Part shown: piece after piece, positions 19,208-29,240 of the stretch | How positions within the stretch are numbered: position 1 is the stretch's first letter | Layout: every line of letters begins with the position of its first letter | Assembly: GCA_030747595.1 (NCBI GenBank) | Contig: JASLKK010000003.1 | Location: 60,156 to 124,155 of the forward strand | Direction: 5' to 3' | DNA length: 64,000 nt | DNA from: Acidimicrobiales bacterium | GTDB taxonomy: Bacteria > Actinomycetota > Acidimicrobiia > Acidimicrobiales > MedAcidi-G1 | Translations under genes and position numbers: made by a program | Notes under the pieces: generated by a model | Database searches by the model: none | What the model was told of the DNA's origin: nothing | What the model saw: only the letters and a program-made list of their open reading frames with translations

Positions 19208-19229
19208 TCACACCCGTTGTGAATGGGTG
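19208..19229. promoter_or_regulatory. Overlapping inverted repeats upstream of the SDR/beta-oxidation genes
   Basis: Within the otherwise featureless 19099-19404 gap lie two overlapping palindromes: TCACA-CCCGT-TGTGA (19208-19222) and CACCCGTT-GTG-AATGGGTG (19211-19229, one mismatch). Placed ~110 bases before the minus-strand SDR start and ~175 bases before the plus-strand MBL GTG, this could be an operator for either. No other gene or RNA was recognised in the gap. Confidence 0.3.
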
Positions 19230-19404
19230 CTCCTTGGATGCGACGAACATCCTCACTACGCAAAAGGAACTGACCCGGTCTGTCGCCGCCCTGCTTGTCG
19301 GGGTCGACACCGGTGATCGTGACCGGCCCGACGGCGGCCCCAAACGGGTGTTCCGATCGTCGGTCGGTCAGGAGTACCCGGTCGGCGGCACCTAGGGTCG
19401 GCCT

Positions 19405-20406
19405 GTGGCAGCGGACGCAAGACTGTCACGCGGAAGAACCGCCTACATTCCCTACGAGACCGGCCTCCATGAGGTGGCTGACGGCGTCTTCGCATATCTA
19501 CAGCCTGACGGGGGATGGGGTTGGTCCAATGCCGGCCTGCTGGCCACCGCCGACGGCTCGGTTCTCGTCGACACCCTCTTCGATCAGGTCCTGACCCGGA
19601 AGATGCTCGACGCCATGGCCCCGATCACCGGCTCCCACCCCATTGGCACGGTGGTCAACACGCACGCCAACGGTGACCACTGCTATGGAAACGGCCTGCT
19701 TCCTGAGGCTGAGATCGTCACCACCGAGGCTGCCGCCCGCGAGATGGGTGCCGTGCCGCCGTCGGCCCTGGTTGCCCTGCTGGCCGCCGACATGGGCGAG
19801 GTCACCAACGACTACGTCCAGCGGGCCTTTGGCGGGTTCACCTTCGAGGGCATCGAGGTTCCCGATCCCACCCGTACCTTCACCGGCATGCTGGACCTCG
19901 AGGTCGGCGGCCGTCGTGTCGCCCTGCAGCAGGTAGGTCCCGCGCACACCGCTGGCGACTTGCTGGTCCATTTGCCCGACGCTGGCGTGGTGTTCGCCGG
20001 CGACATCCTGTTCGTGAACGGCACCCCGATCGTTTGGGACGGGCCCATTTCCAACTGGGTCGCCGCGTGCGACCGGATCCTGGAACTGGATGCGGACGTC
20101 GCCAACGGCGCAGCGGTCATCATCCCCGGGCATGGGCCGCTTACCGACGCCGCTGGTGTCCAAGCAGTCCGTGACTACCTCACCTGGCTTGAGGGCGCCT
20201 GTCGGGAGACCCACGCTGCCGGCCTCACCGCAGCGGACGCAGTGGCGGAGTTGGCTTCCAGCGAAACGTTCCAGCCCTACCGCGAATGGGGCGAGTGGGA
20301 ACGTCTCGCGGTGAACGTCCGGGCCGCCTACCGTGAGATCGACGGCGGCGACGAGAGCATTCCCAACCTGTTCGAGGCAATGGCAAACCTGGCGGCGGGC
20401 CACTAA
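19405..20406 (+). CDS. Metallo-beta-lactamase fold hydrolase
   Basis: 333 residues from GTG 19405. MBL metal-site motifs: 'VVNTHANGDHCYGN' near residue 90 (HxxxDH, with Asn where a His is usual), 'GPAHTAGDLLVH' near 180, 'FAGDILF' near 197 and 'IIPGHGPLT' near 240. The single-His first motif is seen in a subset of the superfamily. Likely a cytosolic hydrolase of a thioester or lactone, but substrate is unknown. 60 bases upstream of the hydroxyisobutyrate-type dehydrogenase, same strand. Confidence 0.88.
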   Translation: MAADARLSRGRTAYIPYETGLHEVADGVFAYLQPDGGWGWSNAGLLATADGSVLVDTLFDQVLTRKMLDAMAPITGSHPIGTVVNTHANGDHCYGNGLLPEAEIVTTEAAAREMGAVPPSALVALLAADMGEVTNDYVQRAFGGFTFEGIEVPDPTRTFTGMLDLEVGGRRVALQQVGPAHTAGDLLVHLPDAGVVFAGDILFVNGTPIVWDGPISNWVAACDRILELDADVANGAAVIIPGHGPLTDAAGVQAVRDYLTWLEGACRETHAAGLTAADAVAELASSETFQPYREWGEWERLAVNVRAAYREIDGGDESIPNLFEAMANLAAGH

Positions 20407-20466
20407 GGCCGTCCAAGGTTCACAACCCGAAAGCCGAACTCGAAACCCGAGAAGGAGATCACCACC

Positions 20467-21336
20467 ATGCCGAACTGTGCATTCATCGGCCTCGGAGTCA
20501 TGGGGTATCCCATGGCTGGCCACCTCAAGGCCGCCGGGTACGCCACCACCGTCTACAACCGCACCGCCACCAAGGCTGACGACTGGGTCGCTGAGCATGA
20601 CGGCATATCGGCGCCCACACCCCGAGAGGCCGTGGCGGGCGCGGAGTTCGTGATGGTTTGCGTTGGGAACGACGACGACCTCCGGTCCGTGGTGTTTGGT
20701 GACGACGGAGCGCTGGCCGGCATGGCGTCCGGGGCCACACTGGTCGACCACACCACGGCGTCTGCTGAAGTGGCCCGTGAGATCCGAGCGGCCGCCGACG
20801 AACTCGGGGTCGGCTTCATCGACGCGCCGGTCTCGGGCGGGCAGGCCGGCGCCCAGAATGGTCAGCTCTCCGTCATGTGCGGCGGTGACGCCGATGTGTT
20901 CGCCGGCGTAGAGCCGGTCATCGACGTCTACGCAAAGGCGACGGTCCTCATTGGCGACACGGGTTCCGGGCAGCTCACCAAGATGGTCAACCAGGTTTGC
21001 ATCGCCGGTCTCATTCAGGGCTTATCCGAGGCTCTGGACTTCGGGCGCCGCTCCGGCCTCGACGAGGAGAAGGTGCTGTCAGCCATCAGCGCCGGAGCAT
21101 CCGGGTCATGGCAGATGGACAACCGGGCCCGAACCATGCTCGATCGGCACTTCGACCACGGATTCGCCTTGGACTGGATGCGAAAGGACCTCGGCATCGT
21201 GTTCGACGAGGCTCAACGCATCGGCGCCACCCTGCCCGTCACCGCCATGGTCGACCAGTTCTACGCCCGGCTCCAGCGTGAAGGCCACGGTCGCTGGGAC
21301 ACCAGCGCCCTGATCGAGCTCCTTCGAGACGATTGA
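20467..21336 (+). CDS. NAD(P)-dependent beta-hydroxyacid dehydrogenase (3-hydroxyisobutyrate dehydrogenase family)
   Basis: 289 residues; strong ribosome site GAAGGAGA before the ATG. 'FIGLGVMGYPMAGHL' is the N-terminal NAD(P) motif, 'DAPVSGGQAGAQNGQLSVM' (~residue 118) the substrate-binding block and 'GSGQLTKMVNQ' (~165) carries the catalytic Lys. Members oxidise 3-hydroxyisobutyrate, tartronate semialdehyde or similar. Downstream of the MBL hydrolase, probably in the same transcript, so hydrolysis followed by oxidation of a hydroxyacid is a reasonable inference. Confidence 0.9.
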   Translation: MPNCAFIGLGVMGYPMAGHLKAAGYATTVYNRTATKADDWVAEHDGISAPTPREAVAGAEFVMVCVGNDDDLRSVVFGDDGALAGMASGATLVDHTTASAEVAREIRAAADELGVGFIDAPVSGGQAGAQNGQLSVMCGGDADVFAGVEPVIDVYAKATVLIGDTGSGQLTKMVNQVCIAGLIQGLSEALDFGRRSGLDEEKVLSAISAGASGSWQMDNRARTMLDRHFDHGFALDWMRKDLGIVFDEAQRIGATLPVTAMVDQFYARLQREGHGRWDTSALIELLRDD

Positions 21337-21423
21337 TTCCGGTTCTCCCATCGAACTGGTGGGGGCGCCTCCGATTCTTACAGCGAACAGGAATGGGGCC
21401 GAGCGCCGGGTCAGGTGGGACCG

Positions 21424-22308
21424 TCAGGTGGCTGGTTCTGACCCCGCCACCGTGGTGCGGTGCAACTCGCGCCGCTGGCCGGCGTAGTCGTTGAGTGCCA
21501 CGTGCTGTGTGGACCGGTTGTCCCACAGCACCACGTCACCGTCGGACCAGCGGTGCCGCATTGTGAATCGCACATGGGTCGTGAACTCGTGCAGCCACTT
21601 GAGTAGATGGGATTCCTCGCGGGAACCTGCCTCGGTTCCATCACCCACGCCTGGACCACGGAGCGCCCGAACATAGGTGCCGTTGAAGAACAGGCTTCGC
21701 TTCCCCGTCTCAGGATGTGTGCACAGCAGCGGATGTTCCCGGGTCTCCTCGGCCGACTCCGATGTCCGGATGTCCATGCCCGACAGCCCCGAATGGAGCT
21801 CCTGCTGGGCGGGAGAGTAGCTGGCGCTCGCCGAGTGAACGCACGTGACCTCCTCGAACTGCTCGCGCATGTCGGCAGGTAGTTGGTCATGGGCCGCCGT
21901 CATCGACGCCCACACCGTGTCGCCCCCCACGTCAGGCACATCTAGAGCGTGAAGCACCGTGAACGCCGGCGGAGCATCCAGGAAGGAGAAGTCGCTGTGC
22001 CACACTCCGCCAAAATTGAACGCCTCGGTCTCGTTGGCCTCCTTGACGACCTTGATCACCTCGGGATGCTCGGGCACCGGTTGCACGAACGGCACCGGCG
22101 AGTAGTCGCCCAGCAGATGGCTGAACCCGGCCTGTTCTTCTGGAGACAAGGCCTGACCCGGCACCACCAGCACCTCGTGGTCCACCAGCGCTGACCGGAG
22201 GACTGCCACATCGTCCGGATCCATGTCCGGAGACAGCGTGACCCCGTCGAGCCGGGCGCCCAGCACTCCCGTCAGTCGAGAAATCCGAACTCCACTGGTT
22301 GCGGCCAT
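21424..22308 (-). CDS. TauD/TfdA family Fe(II)/2-oxoglutarate dioxygenase
   Basis: 294 residues, normal for the family. Iron ligands: HxD in 'VWHSDFSFLDAPPAF' near residue 103 and the distal His in 'WDNRSTQHVALNDY' near 270; the 2-oxoglutarate-binding Arg is in 'QRRELHRTTVAG' near 282. It hydroxylates a small substrate (taurine, 2,4-D-like, carnitine-type) with release of succinate and CO2. The gene is monocistronic, divergent from the amidohydrolase with 46 bp between starts. Confidence 0.9.
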   Translation of the reverse strand: MAATSGVRISRLTGVLGARLDGVTLSPDMDPDDVAVLRSALVDHEVLVVPGQALSPEEQAGFSHLLGDYSPVPFVQPVPEHPEVIKVVKEANETEAFNFGGVWHSDFSFLDAPPAFTVLHALDVPDVGGDTVWASMTAAHDQLPADMREQFEEVTCVHSASASYSPAQQELHSGLSGMDIRTSESAEETREHPLLCTHPETGKRSLFFNGTYVRALRGPGVGDGTEAGSREESHLLKWLHEFTTHVRFTMRHRWSDGDVVLWDNRSTQHVALNDYAGQRRELHRTTVAGSEPAT

Positions 22309-22354
22309 GAGCCGGACCCTACGACGCCTCGCCCCCTGGCTCTAATCTCTAGCC

Positions 22355-23593
22355 ATGTCACGACTGATCCTCCGCAACGGCCACGTGTTCGACGGAATCT
22401 CGGCCGGCTCACCCGAAGCAGGTCCAATCGAAGCAGACATCGTGGTTGAGGACGACCGCATCGTCGACGTCGGCCCCGGACTCGACGGCGACGAAGAGAT
22501 CGACTGCACCGGTCGCCTGATCACCCCCGGCTTGTTCGACTGCCACGTTCACTTCATGGCCGACGGGGACTTTTCCGCCCAGACTCACCTTCAGTCGCCG
22601 TTCTCACTTCAGTTCTTCCAGGCCGCCGAACGTATGGAACGCACCCTCGCCGTGGGCGTGACCAGCGTCCGTGAGGCCGGAGGCGCCGATGCAGGCGTCC
22701 GAGAGGCCCGCGATCGGGGCCTCATTGCCGGCCCACGCATGCAGATCTCGCTCACCATGCTCTCTCAGACCGGCGGCCACGGCGACTCTTGGGAGATCTG
22801 CGGAGGCTTCATGCCGGGGATGGGCGATGCCCACCCTGGGCGCCCCCACAACATCGTCGACGGCCCCGACGAGATGCGTCGAAAGGTCCGCGAACTAGTC
22901 CGGGCTGATGCCGACGTCATCAAGGTGGCCACCACCGGTGGCGTCATGTCGTCTCGGTCTCGACCGCAGCAGGCGCAGTTCCACCCCGACGAGTTGGAGG
23001 TGCTCGTCGCCGAGGCCTCAGCGGCTGAACGGTTCGTCATGGCCCACGCCCAGGGCACCCGGGGCATCCGCAATGCCATCACCGCAGGGATCCGTTCCAT
23101 CGAGCACGGGATCTACCTCGACGACGAGACCATCGAGATGATGTTGGCTGCCGGGACCTGGCTCGTGCCGACGCTGATTGCTCCGATGGGAGTCCTGGAA
23201 GCCGCCGACCGGGGTGTCGAGCTGGCGCCCCAGGTCATCGCCAAGGCCACGGAGACCATCGAGGCCCACCGGAGTTCGGTGGCCCGGGCCATGGCGGCCG
23301 GCGTGAAGATCGCCATGGGCACCGACTCCGGGGTGACCCCCCACGGACAGAACCTCCGAGAGTTGGCCGAGATGTCCAAGCTCGGCATGTCCGACGACCA
23401 GGTGCTCCGGTCGTCGACGTCGGTGGCCGCCGACCTGTTGGGCGTCTCCGAGGATCTTGGCAGCATCGAGACAGGCAAACTGGCCGACCTGGTCATCTGG
23501 GAAGGGTCCCGCCTCGACGTGAGAGATATGCGGTCCCGCATCCGCACCATCATTCAGAACGGCACCGTCGTGGCCGGCCGAGCCGACGACTGA
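22355..23593 (+). CDS. Metal-dependent amidohydrolase (imidazolonepropionase/prolidase-like)
   Basis: 412 residues. Metal-binding HxH in 'DCHVHFMADG' near residue 67, a likely metal-bridging Lys in 'VIKVATTGG' near 188, His in 'MAHAQG' near 230 and 'SIEHGIYL' near 250, and the catalytic Asp in 'AMGTDSGVTPHGQ' near 325. The beta-sandwich ends wrap the barrel ('GRLITPGLFD' and 'KLADLVIWEG'). This subgroup includes Xaa-Pro and Xaa-Arg/Lys dipeptidases and imidazolonepropionases; substrate not assigned. Convergent with the ABC transporter operon. Confidence 0.9.
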   Translation: MSRLILRNGHVFDGISAGSPEAGPIEADIVVEDDRIVDVGPGLDGDEEIDCTGRLITPGLFDCHVHFMADGDFSAQTHLQSPFSLQFFQAAERMERTLAVGVTSVREAGGADAGVREARDRGLIAGPRMQISLTMLSQTGGHGDSWEICGGFMPGMGDAHPGRPHNIVDGPDEMRRKVRELVRADADVIKVATTGGVMSSRSRPQQAQFHPDELEVLVAEASAAERFVMAHAQGTRGIRNAITAGIRSIEHGIYLDDETIEMMLAAGTWLVPTLIAPMGVLEAADRGVELAPQVIAKATETIEAHRSSVARAMAAGVKIAMGTDSGVTPHGQNLRELAEMSKLGMSDDQVLRSSTSVAADLLGVSEDLGSIETGKLADLVIWEGSRLDVRDMRSRIRTIIQNGTVVAGRADD

Positions 23594-23607
23594 AACGGGT
23601 ATCTCGG

Positions 23608-23645
23608 GGGTCCGTATCCGAGGCACGGAGCGGCGAAGCGGACCC
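23608..23645. terminator. Possible bidirectional terminator hairpin
   Basis: Inverted repeat GGGTCCG (23608-23614) / CGGACCC (23639-23645) in the 58 bp between the convergent amidohydrolase and aapP genes. Long loop and no T-run, so only a weak candidate based on position. Confidence 0.3.
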
Positions 23646-23651
23646 AGGAAA

Positions 23652-24440
<789 letters not shown>

Positions 24441-24470
24441 GACATCACCTCGAAGGCCTCTGGGAGACCG

Positions 24471-26306
24471 TTAGCGCTCGCCCAGCCCGGTGCGCCGTTC
24501 GAGACGCTGGCTGGCCTTGGACATTTGGTAGGCGAAGATCCAGTAGATCACCGACACGAAGAAGAGGTTTTCTCTGGTGCTGCCCATGAACTCGGTCTGT
24601 CCGGGAATGACGATCCGTCCAATGTAGAGCAGGTCGAACACTCCGATGATGGCCAGCAGCGAGGTCTCCTTGAACACTCCGATGCAGTGTCCCACCAACG
24701 GTGGGATGGAAACTCGTAGGGCCTGAGGGAGGACGATGAACACCGTCTTTTGGGCGGTGGTCATGCCGACTGCCTCGGCCGCCTCGTGCTGTCCCCGGGT
24801 TATCGACTGCAGGCCACCCCGCACGTTCTCGGCCAGGTAGGCCGAAGAAAACAGGACGTAGCCAATGGCCACAGCGGCGACTTCGCCTAGGTGCATCCCT
24901 CTGGGAAGGAAGAGAGGCACCATTATCGAGAAGAAGATCAGGACCGTGATCAGCGGTATGCCTCGCACAACCTCGATGAACCCGGTCGCCAACTGCCGGA
25001 AGATGGGCATGGTCGATGTGCGAGCCAGCGCCAGAGCAATTCCGAGGGGGAACGAGATTACGAGGGCGATGAACGCGATGAACAGGGTGATCGAGAAGCC
25101 ACCGATGAAGAAACCCCCCGGGACCGTGACGGTTGACGGGGTGTTGATCGAGGTGATCAGCCACGACATCACGCCCAGGATGCCCAACCAGCCGAAGATG
25201 TAGCGCCTCCGGGCCTGGGGTCCGCCTGCGAACGTTGGTGCCGCCAGAGCGAAGGTGGCCAGTAGGAGCATGTCGAGTCGTACGACCTGTCGCATCGGTG
25301 TCAGGAACGTGCAGAAGCCGGCCACCAGGATCAGCACGGCGACAATTCGACCGATTTCGCCGGTCGATGGGCGGGTGAGCCACGAGAGTAGGGCAGCGCC
25401 GCCGACTGCGTAGACGAGGAAGATTGGCAGGTCGGTGCTGAACACGTGGCCCATGTCGAAATCTGGGTCCCGCAGCACCAGGTAGGTGAGGAAGAATGGC
25501 GCTAGGAGCCAGAGCACCAGGAGGGTGGCCCGGGTCGGATTGGTCGGGAGGCGATTTCGCATCAGGCGTCCCGCGAAGTACGCCGCCACGACGATGAGCA
25601 GCATGATCGTCCACGGCAACTTGGTGGTCATTGCCACTGTGCCCGGTTCGGCCAACACCCTCGGATCGCGCTTCGCGATGTAGGTGTGGTGGCCGTAGGG
25701 GACCACCCACAACGAGCTCACCAACCCGGCCAGGGTGACCACCAGCACTGTCAGCGAACTGACCGTTCGTTCGTTTTCGCCTCTAACGGCGAAGCGACGG
25801 ATGGTCTCGCCGACGGCGGCCACGGCCAGAGCGGCGACCAGCCACTGGACGGTGGCCGAGGCGCTGAACGGAGCGAGGAGGGCGAGGAGAGCGAGAAGGG
25901 CGCCGATGGCCAGAAGCTTGCGTCCGAGCACCGCCACCGGCACCGTCGAGCCGGCCTGCCATACAGCCAGCGACAGGCCTGTGAGGATGAGGAGGACGGC
26001 GACGCAAAACCAGACTCGGATGTACTGCTCATCGGGGTAGGCCCGGGTCATGAACAGCTGCATGTTGGTGGCCGTGCTGTCCCACTGGCGGACCGGATTG
26101 AAAATGAACGACAGGAAGCCACGGAAGATTGCCAACAGGATGATTGTGGTGACAACGGTCAGCACGGAGTTGAAGGGGCTCGAGAAGAGGTTCTCCTTCA
26201 CCCACTCACGCGGTGCCAATTTTGGTACTTCGGGCGGCGCGGACAGAGGCGCACTCGTCGTCGCTTCGACCATGGAAGGCGTCGAGCCTTGATCCGAGAG
26301 CGACAT
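24471..26306 (-). CDS. aapM: Amino-acid ABC transporter permease, AapM type, unusually long
   Basis: 611 residues, against roughly 380-400 for usual AapM. Residues ~40-65 hold the first membrane segment; ~95-385 contain around ten extra hydrophobic helices and little else; the BPD_transp_1 core is ~400-600, with the EAA loop 'EAAEAVGMTTAQKTVFIVLP' near 520 and 'FKETSLLAIIGVFDLLYIGR' near 560. Imports amino acids together with AapQ across the inner membrane. The ATG at 26306 directly follows the aapQ stop. Confidence 0.9.
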   Translation of the reverse strand: MSLSDQGSTPSMVEATTSAPLSAPPEVPKLAPREWVKENLFSSPFNSVLTVVTTIILLAIFRGFLSFIFNPVRQWDSTATNMQLFMTRAYPDEQYIRVWFCVAVLLILTGLSLAVWQAGSTVPVAVLGRKLLAIGALLALLALLAPFSASATVQWLVAALAVAAVGETIRRFAVRGENERTVSSLTVLVVTLAGLVSSLWVVPYGHHTYIAKRDPRVLAEPGTVAMTTKLPWTIMLLIVVAAYFAGRLMRNRLPTNPTRATLLVLWLLAPFFLTYLVLRDPDFDMGHVFSTDLPIFLVYAVGGAALLSWLTRPSTGEIGRIVAVLILVAGFCTFLTPMRQVVRLDMLLLATFALAAPTFAGGPQARRRYIFGWLGILGVMSWLITSINTPSTVTVPGGFFIGGFSITLFIAFIALVISFPLGIALALARTSTMPIFRQLATGFIEVVRGIPLITVLIFFSIMVPLFLPRGMHLGEVAAVAIGYVLFSSAYLAENVRGGLQSITRGQHEAAEAVGMTTAQKTVFIVLPQALRVSIPPLVGHCIGVFKETSLLAIIGVFDLLYIGRIVIPGQTEFMGSTRENLFFVSVIYWIFAYQMSKASQRLERRTGLGER

Positions 26307-27833
26307 CTACCGCTCCACCAGTTTCATGCGGACGTTGAACCAGTTGACGACCACCGAGATGGTTAGCGAACAGCTCAGGTAGAAGAGCATCCAGATGGCC
26401 ACCACGGGGAGTGTCCGGCCGGTCTGGTTGAACACCGTGGTACCGACCTGGACCATGTCGCTCATGCCGACGGCGACGGCCAGCGAGGTGTTCTTGGTCA
26501 GGTTCAGGTACTGGTTGCCGGTCGGGGGCAGGATGACCCGGAGAGCCTGAGGAAGTACCACGTGGCGGAGGATCTGTCCCCGGCGGAGACCGACAGCCTT
26601 GGCCGCCTCGGTCTGACCCTTGGGCACGGCCAGGATGCCGCCTCGGACGTTTTCGCCGATGAAGGCAGACGTGTAGAACACGACAGCGAAGAACACCGAG
26701 GCGAAGCCAATCGACATCGTCAGACCGTTCTTCCCGTAGTTGGGGAATTTGCCCTTCTGGACGATGTCGGGGCGCATGGCGTCGAATGGGCGGGCTGCAC
26801 CGTCGACGTTGAACTTGTCGGCTAGGACCTCGAACAAGTCGCGGCCGCTGTTGAGGGTCCAGGCTGAAAGGCCGGACCAGCGAACCACCAGGAAGACGAC
26901 GGCCAGTGAGGCCACAGCGGTAAAGGCAATCCGGAACCAGTCGTCGTCGGTGAGCGAGAGGTGTCCGCGGGCACTGCGGTGGTCGGAAACGAAACGGCGG
27001 ATCCAAACGGTGGCACCGCCGACAGCCATGGCGGAGAACAGCAACTGTGGGACGGCGACGGGAAGCGAGTCGAGCAGGTCAGCGACGGCACTGAAGACGG
27101 AGCCCAGCCAGGAGAACGCAGGGTGGACGAACAGGCCGATCAGCCCGAACAGGGCGATCGTTCCGAGCGCCCACAGGATCGGCGAGGTGTTGGCGCCGGT
27201 CTCGTCCTGAATTCGTTGACGGTGACGGCGGACGAAGTGAGCGGCCACCACACCGACGAGCATCACGACCGCCCACTGGTAGAAACCATCGGCTATGTGG
27301 ACTCGTGGCATCGAGATGCCCTTGTTGGACACATGCAGCCAGCCGTTGATGGGTCCGGTTTGTAGGCCGAGCTTGGGAAAAGCGGCTGTCATAACCGAGT
27401 AGTAGATGACCATCTGCACCAGCAGCGGAATGTTCCGCAATACCTCGACCCACGAGGTGGCAATGCGGCGCACCAGCCAGTTGTCAGACAGCCGGGCCAG
27501 GCCGACAATCACGCCCAGGATCGTGGCGAAGAAGATGCCTGCAATGGATAGACGCAGGGTGTTGACCATGGCGGCCCATAGAGCCCGCCCGCCCGTGTCC
27601 GGGTGAGTGTCGATTCCCTCACTGATCTGGATGTCGACGGGGCGTTCGAGGAAGTCGAAGTCGGTATTGATGTTTCGTGCCCGAAGGTTGTCCCCGGCTT
27701 GACTGGCAAGGAACCACATCGTTCCGAGCACCACGAACAGCAGCACAACCTGTGTCACCCACTTGAGAACGACGACGTCGCGCCACAGCGGTACTCGCTG
27801 AGAAACCCGCTCTTGGGTGGTGGTGGCCGTCAT
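26307..27833 (-). CDS. aapQ: Amino-acid ABC transporter permease, AapQ type
   Basis: 508 residues, longer than the usual ~400. First helix ~25-45 ('VVLLFVVLGTMWFLASQAG'), periplasmic loop with 'FLERPVDIQISEGID', helices ~85-110, additional membrane segments at ~190-330, then the permease core with EAA loop 'EAAKAVGLRRGQILRHVVLP' near 430 and 'NLTKNTSLAVAVGMSDMVQV' near 465. These blocks are diagnostic of the general L-amino-acid (Aap) family. Partner of AapM; follows the hairpin after aapJ and abuts aapM. Confidence 0.92.
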   Translation of the reverse strand: MTATTTQERVSQRVPLWRDVVVLKWVTQVVLLFVVLGTMWFLASQAGDNLRARNINTDFDFLERPVDIQISEGIDTHPDTGGRALWAAMVNTLRLSIAGIFFATILGVIVGLARLSDNWLVRRIATSWVEVLRNIPLLVQMVIYYSVMTAAFPKLGLQTGPINGWLHVSNKGISMPRVHIADGFYQWAVVMLVGVVAAHFVRRHRQRIQDETGANTSPILWALGTIALFGLIGLFVHPAFSWLGSVFSAVADLLDSLPVAVPQLLFSAMAVGGATVWIRRFVSDHRSARGHLSLTDDDWFRIAFTAVASLAVVFLVVRWSGLSAWTLNSGRDLFEVLADKFNVDGAARPFDAMRPDIVQKGKFPNYGKNGLTMSIGFASVFFAVVFYTSAFIGENVRGGILAVPKGQTEAAKAVGLRRGQILRHVVLPQALRVILPPTGNQYLNLTKNTSLAVAVGMSDMVQVGTTVFNQTGRTLPVVAIWMLFYLSCSLTISVVVNWFNVRMKLVER

Positions 27834-27938
27834 GGTCGACGTGGGCTCAGATCGTGGGGCTGGGGATCAGTCAAAGACTTCTCTGGAAGGGTTCCAGAAG
27901 ATGGACAGTATCCGCGTGCTCAAGTGTCGTTAACGCGA

Positions 27939-27984
27939 ATGATCCCGGGGCCTGGGAGCTGGCGCCCCCAGACCCCGGGATCAT
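27939..27984 (-). terminator. Strong intercistronic hairpin between aapJ and aapQ
   Basis: Perfect 12-bp inverted repeat ATGATCCCGGGG (27939-27950) / CCCCGGGATCAT (27973-27984) with an inner CTGGG/CCCAG pairing, no T-run. Located 22 bases after the aapJ stop and 106 bases before the aapQ start. In binding-protein ABC operons such hairpins partly terminate or stabilise the mRNA 3' end so the binding protein is made in excess. Confidence 0.7.
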
Positions 27985-28005
27985 CAATAGCGTTGGTTCG
28001 CCTAC

Positions 28006-29133
28006 CTAGCGGGCCGGCGGGGAGTAGATGAGGCCCCCGTCGAGCCATCCGGCGTTGGCGCTGCCCTCGCGGTACAGGCCGACCGGGTTCAGGTTGCGGT
28101 CATAGACCTCGCCGTAGCTTCCAACCTGCCTGATCACCTGGTGGAAGGCGTCGGCGGCTAGACCCATAGCGGTCTGGAGCTCACCATCGCCGCCACACAG
28201 ACGTGCCACCTCGGCCTCGGCCGTGGCGCACGTGGCATCCACGTTGGCGGAGGTGACGCCGTACTCATCCATGATGATCATGGCGTACACGGTCCAGTTG
28301 ACGGCATCGGCCCAGGCCGAGTCGTTCTGACCGTATGTCGGACCGAGCGGCTCCTTGGAGATCGGCGTGGCCGGGAAGATCACCCACTCCTGATCGGCGG
28401 GCTGCTGCTTGGCCTTGCGGCCCACGAGGGCCGAACCGTCGGTGGTGGTGATGTCACACCCACCGGCGATGAAGGTCTCGTAGACCTCATCACTCGTCTC
28501 GAAGCCGAGCAACGTGATTTCGGCACCAGCCAACAGGGCGGCCTCGGCGATGTTCTTCTCCGTGGTCGTACCGACGTTGGTGCACACGATGGAGCCGTCG
28601 ATGTCGGCAACCGAGCTGGAGCCCGAGAAGCCGTCGCTGACACGGGCCATCAACTGCTGGCCGTCGTAGTAGGTGGTGGGACCGAAGTCCATGCCCACCG
28701 AGCTGTCACGGCTCTGGGTCCAGGTGGTGTTACGCATGAGGACGTCCACGTCGCCCGTCTGGACGGCGGTGAAGCGCTCCGACGCGGTCAGAGCCACGAA
28801 GTTCACGGCACCAGCGTCACCAACGACGGCGGCGGCCACTGCACGGCAGAAGTCGGCGTCGATACCGGTGACCGAACCATCAGCCTGGGTCTCGGAGAAC
28901 GCCACGGCAGAGCCACTGACACCACAGTTCAGAGTGCCTCGGGCCTGCACGACGTCCAGGAGACTGCCGTCGGCGACGACCTCGACCTGAGCGGTCGTGG
29001 TTGCCGCTGCTGCGGTCGTTGCCGGTGCGGCGGTCGTTGCCGGTGCGGCGTCCTCGCTGTCGCTACCGCATGCAGCGGCGACGACACCGATCGACAGGAA
29101 TATGGCAAGAAACTTGAGAAACTTGCTCTTCAT
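28006..29133 (-). CDS. aapJ: Amino-acid ABC transporter substrate-binding lipoprotein (AapJ type)
   Basis: 375 residues from ATG 29133, preceded by a GGAGGGGG ribosome site. Lipoprotein signal 'FLAIFLSIGVVAAACGSDSE' with lipobox AAAC, Cys near residue 22, then an Ala/Thr linker (~28-50) encoded partly by a perfect tandem repeat. Mature SBP_bac_3 domain: 'LNCGVSGSAVAFS', 'GIDADFCRAVAAAV', 'FTAVQTGDVDVLMRNTTWTQ' and 'GPTYGQNDSAWADAVNW', the last two typical of AapJ/BztA. Extracytoplasmic, captures L-amino acids for AapQMP. Upstream in-frame ATG (29157) would spoil the signal peptide. Confidence 0.93.
   Translation of the reverse strand: MKSKFLKFLAIFLSIGVVAAACGSDSEDAAPATTAAPATTAAAATTTAQVEVVADGSLLDVVQARGTLNCGVSGSAVAFSETQADGSVTGIDADFCRAVAAAVVGDAGAVNFVALTASERFTAVQTGDVDVLMRNTTWTQSRDSSVGMDFGPTTYYDGQQLMARVSDGFSGSSSVADIDGSIVCTNVGTTTEKNIAEAALLAGAEITLLGFETSDEVYETFIAGGCDITTTDGSALVGRKAKQQPADQEWVIFPATPISKEPLGPTYGQNDSAWADAVNWTVYAMIIMDEYGVTSANVDATCATAEAEVARLCGGDGELQTAMGLAADAFHQVIRQVGSYGEVYDRNLNPVGLYREGSANAGWLDGGLIYSPPAR
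29012..29047 (-). repeat. 18-bp perfect tandem duplication in aapJ linker
   Basis: GCGGTCGTTGCCGGTGCG occurs twice head to tail (29012-29029, 29030-29047). It encodes an 'APATTA' repeat of the flexible linker after the lipobox; being a multiple of 3 it only changes linker length. Confidence 0.85.
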
Positions 29134-29240
29134 AAAATTTAACCCCCTCCGGGTCATTGGTTCCCGAGGGGCATCACACGCCGCCTACAGGTGCCACCCA
29201 TCGTTGGACGACGTATTGAGGCTAGGTGCCGGTGGTCACA

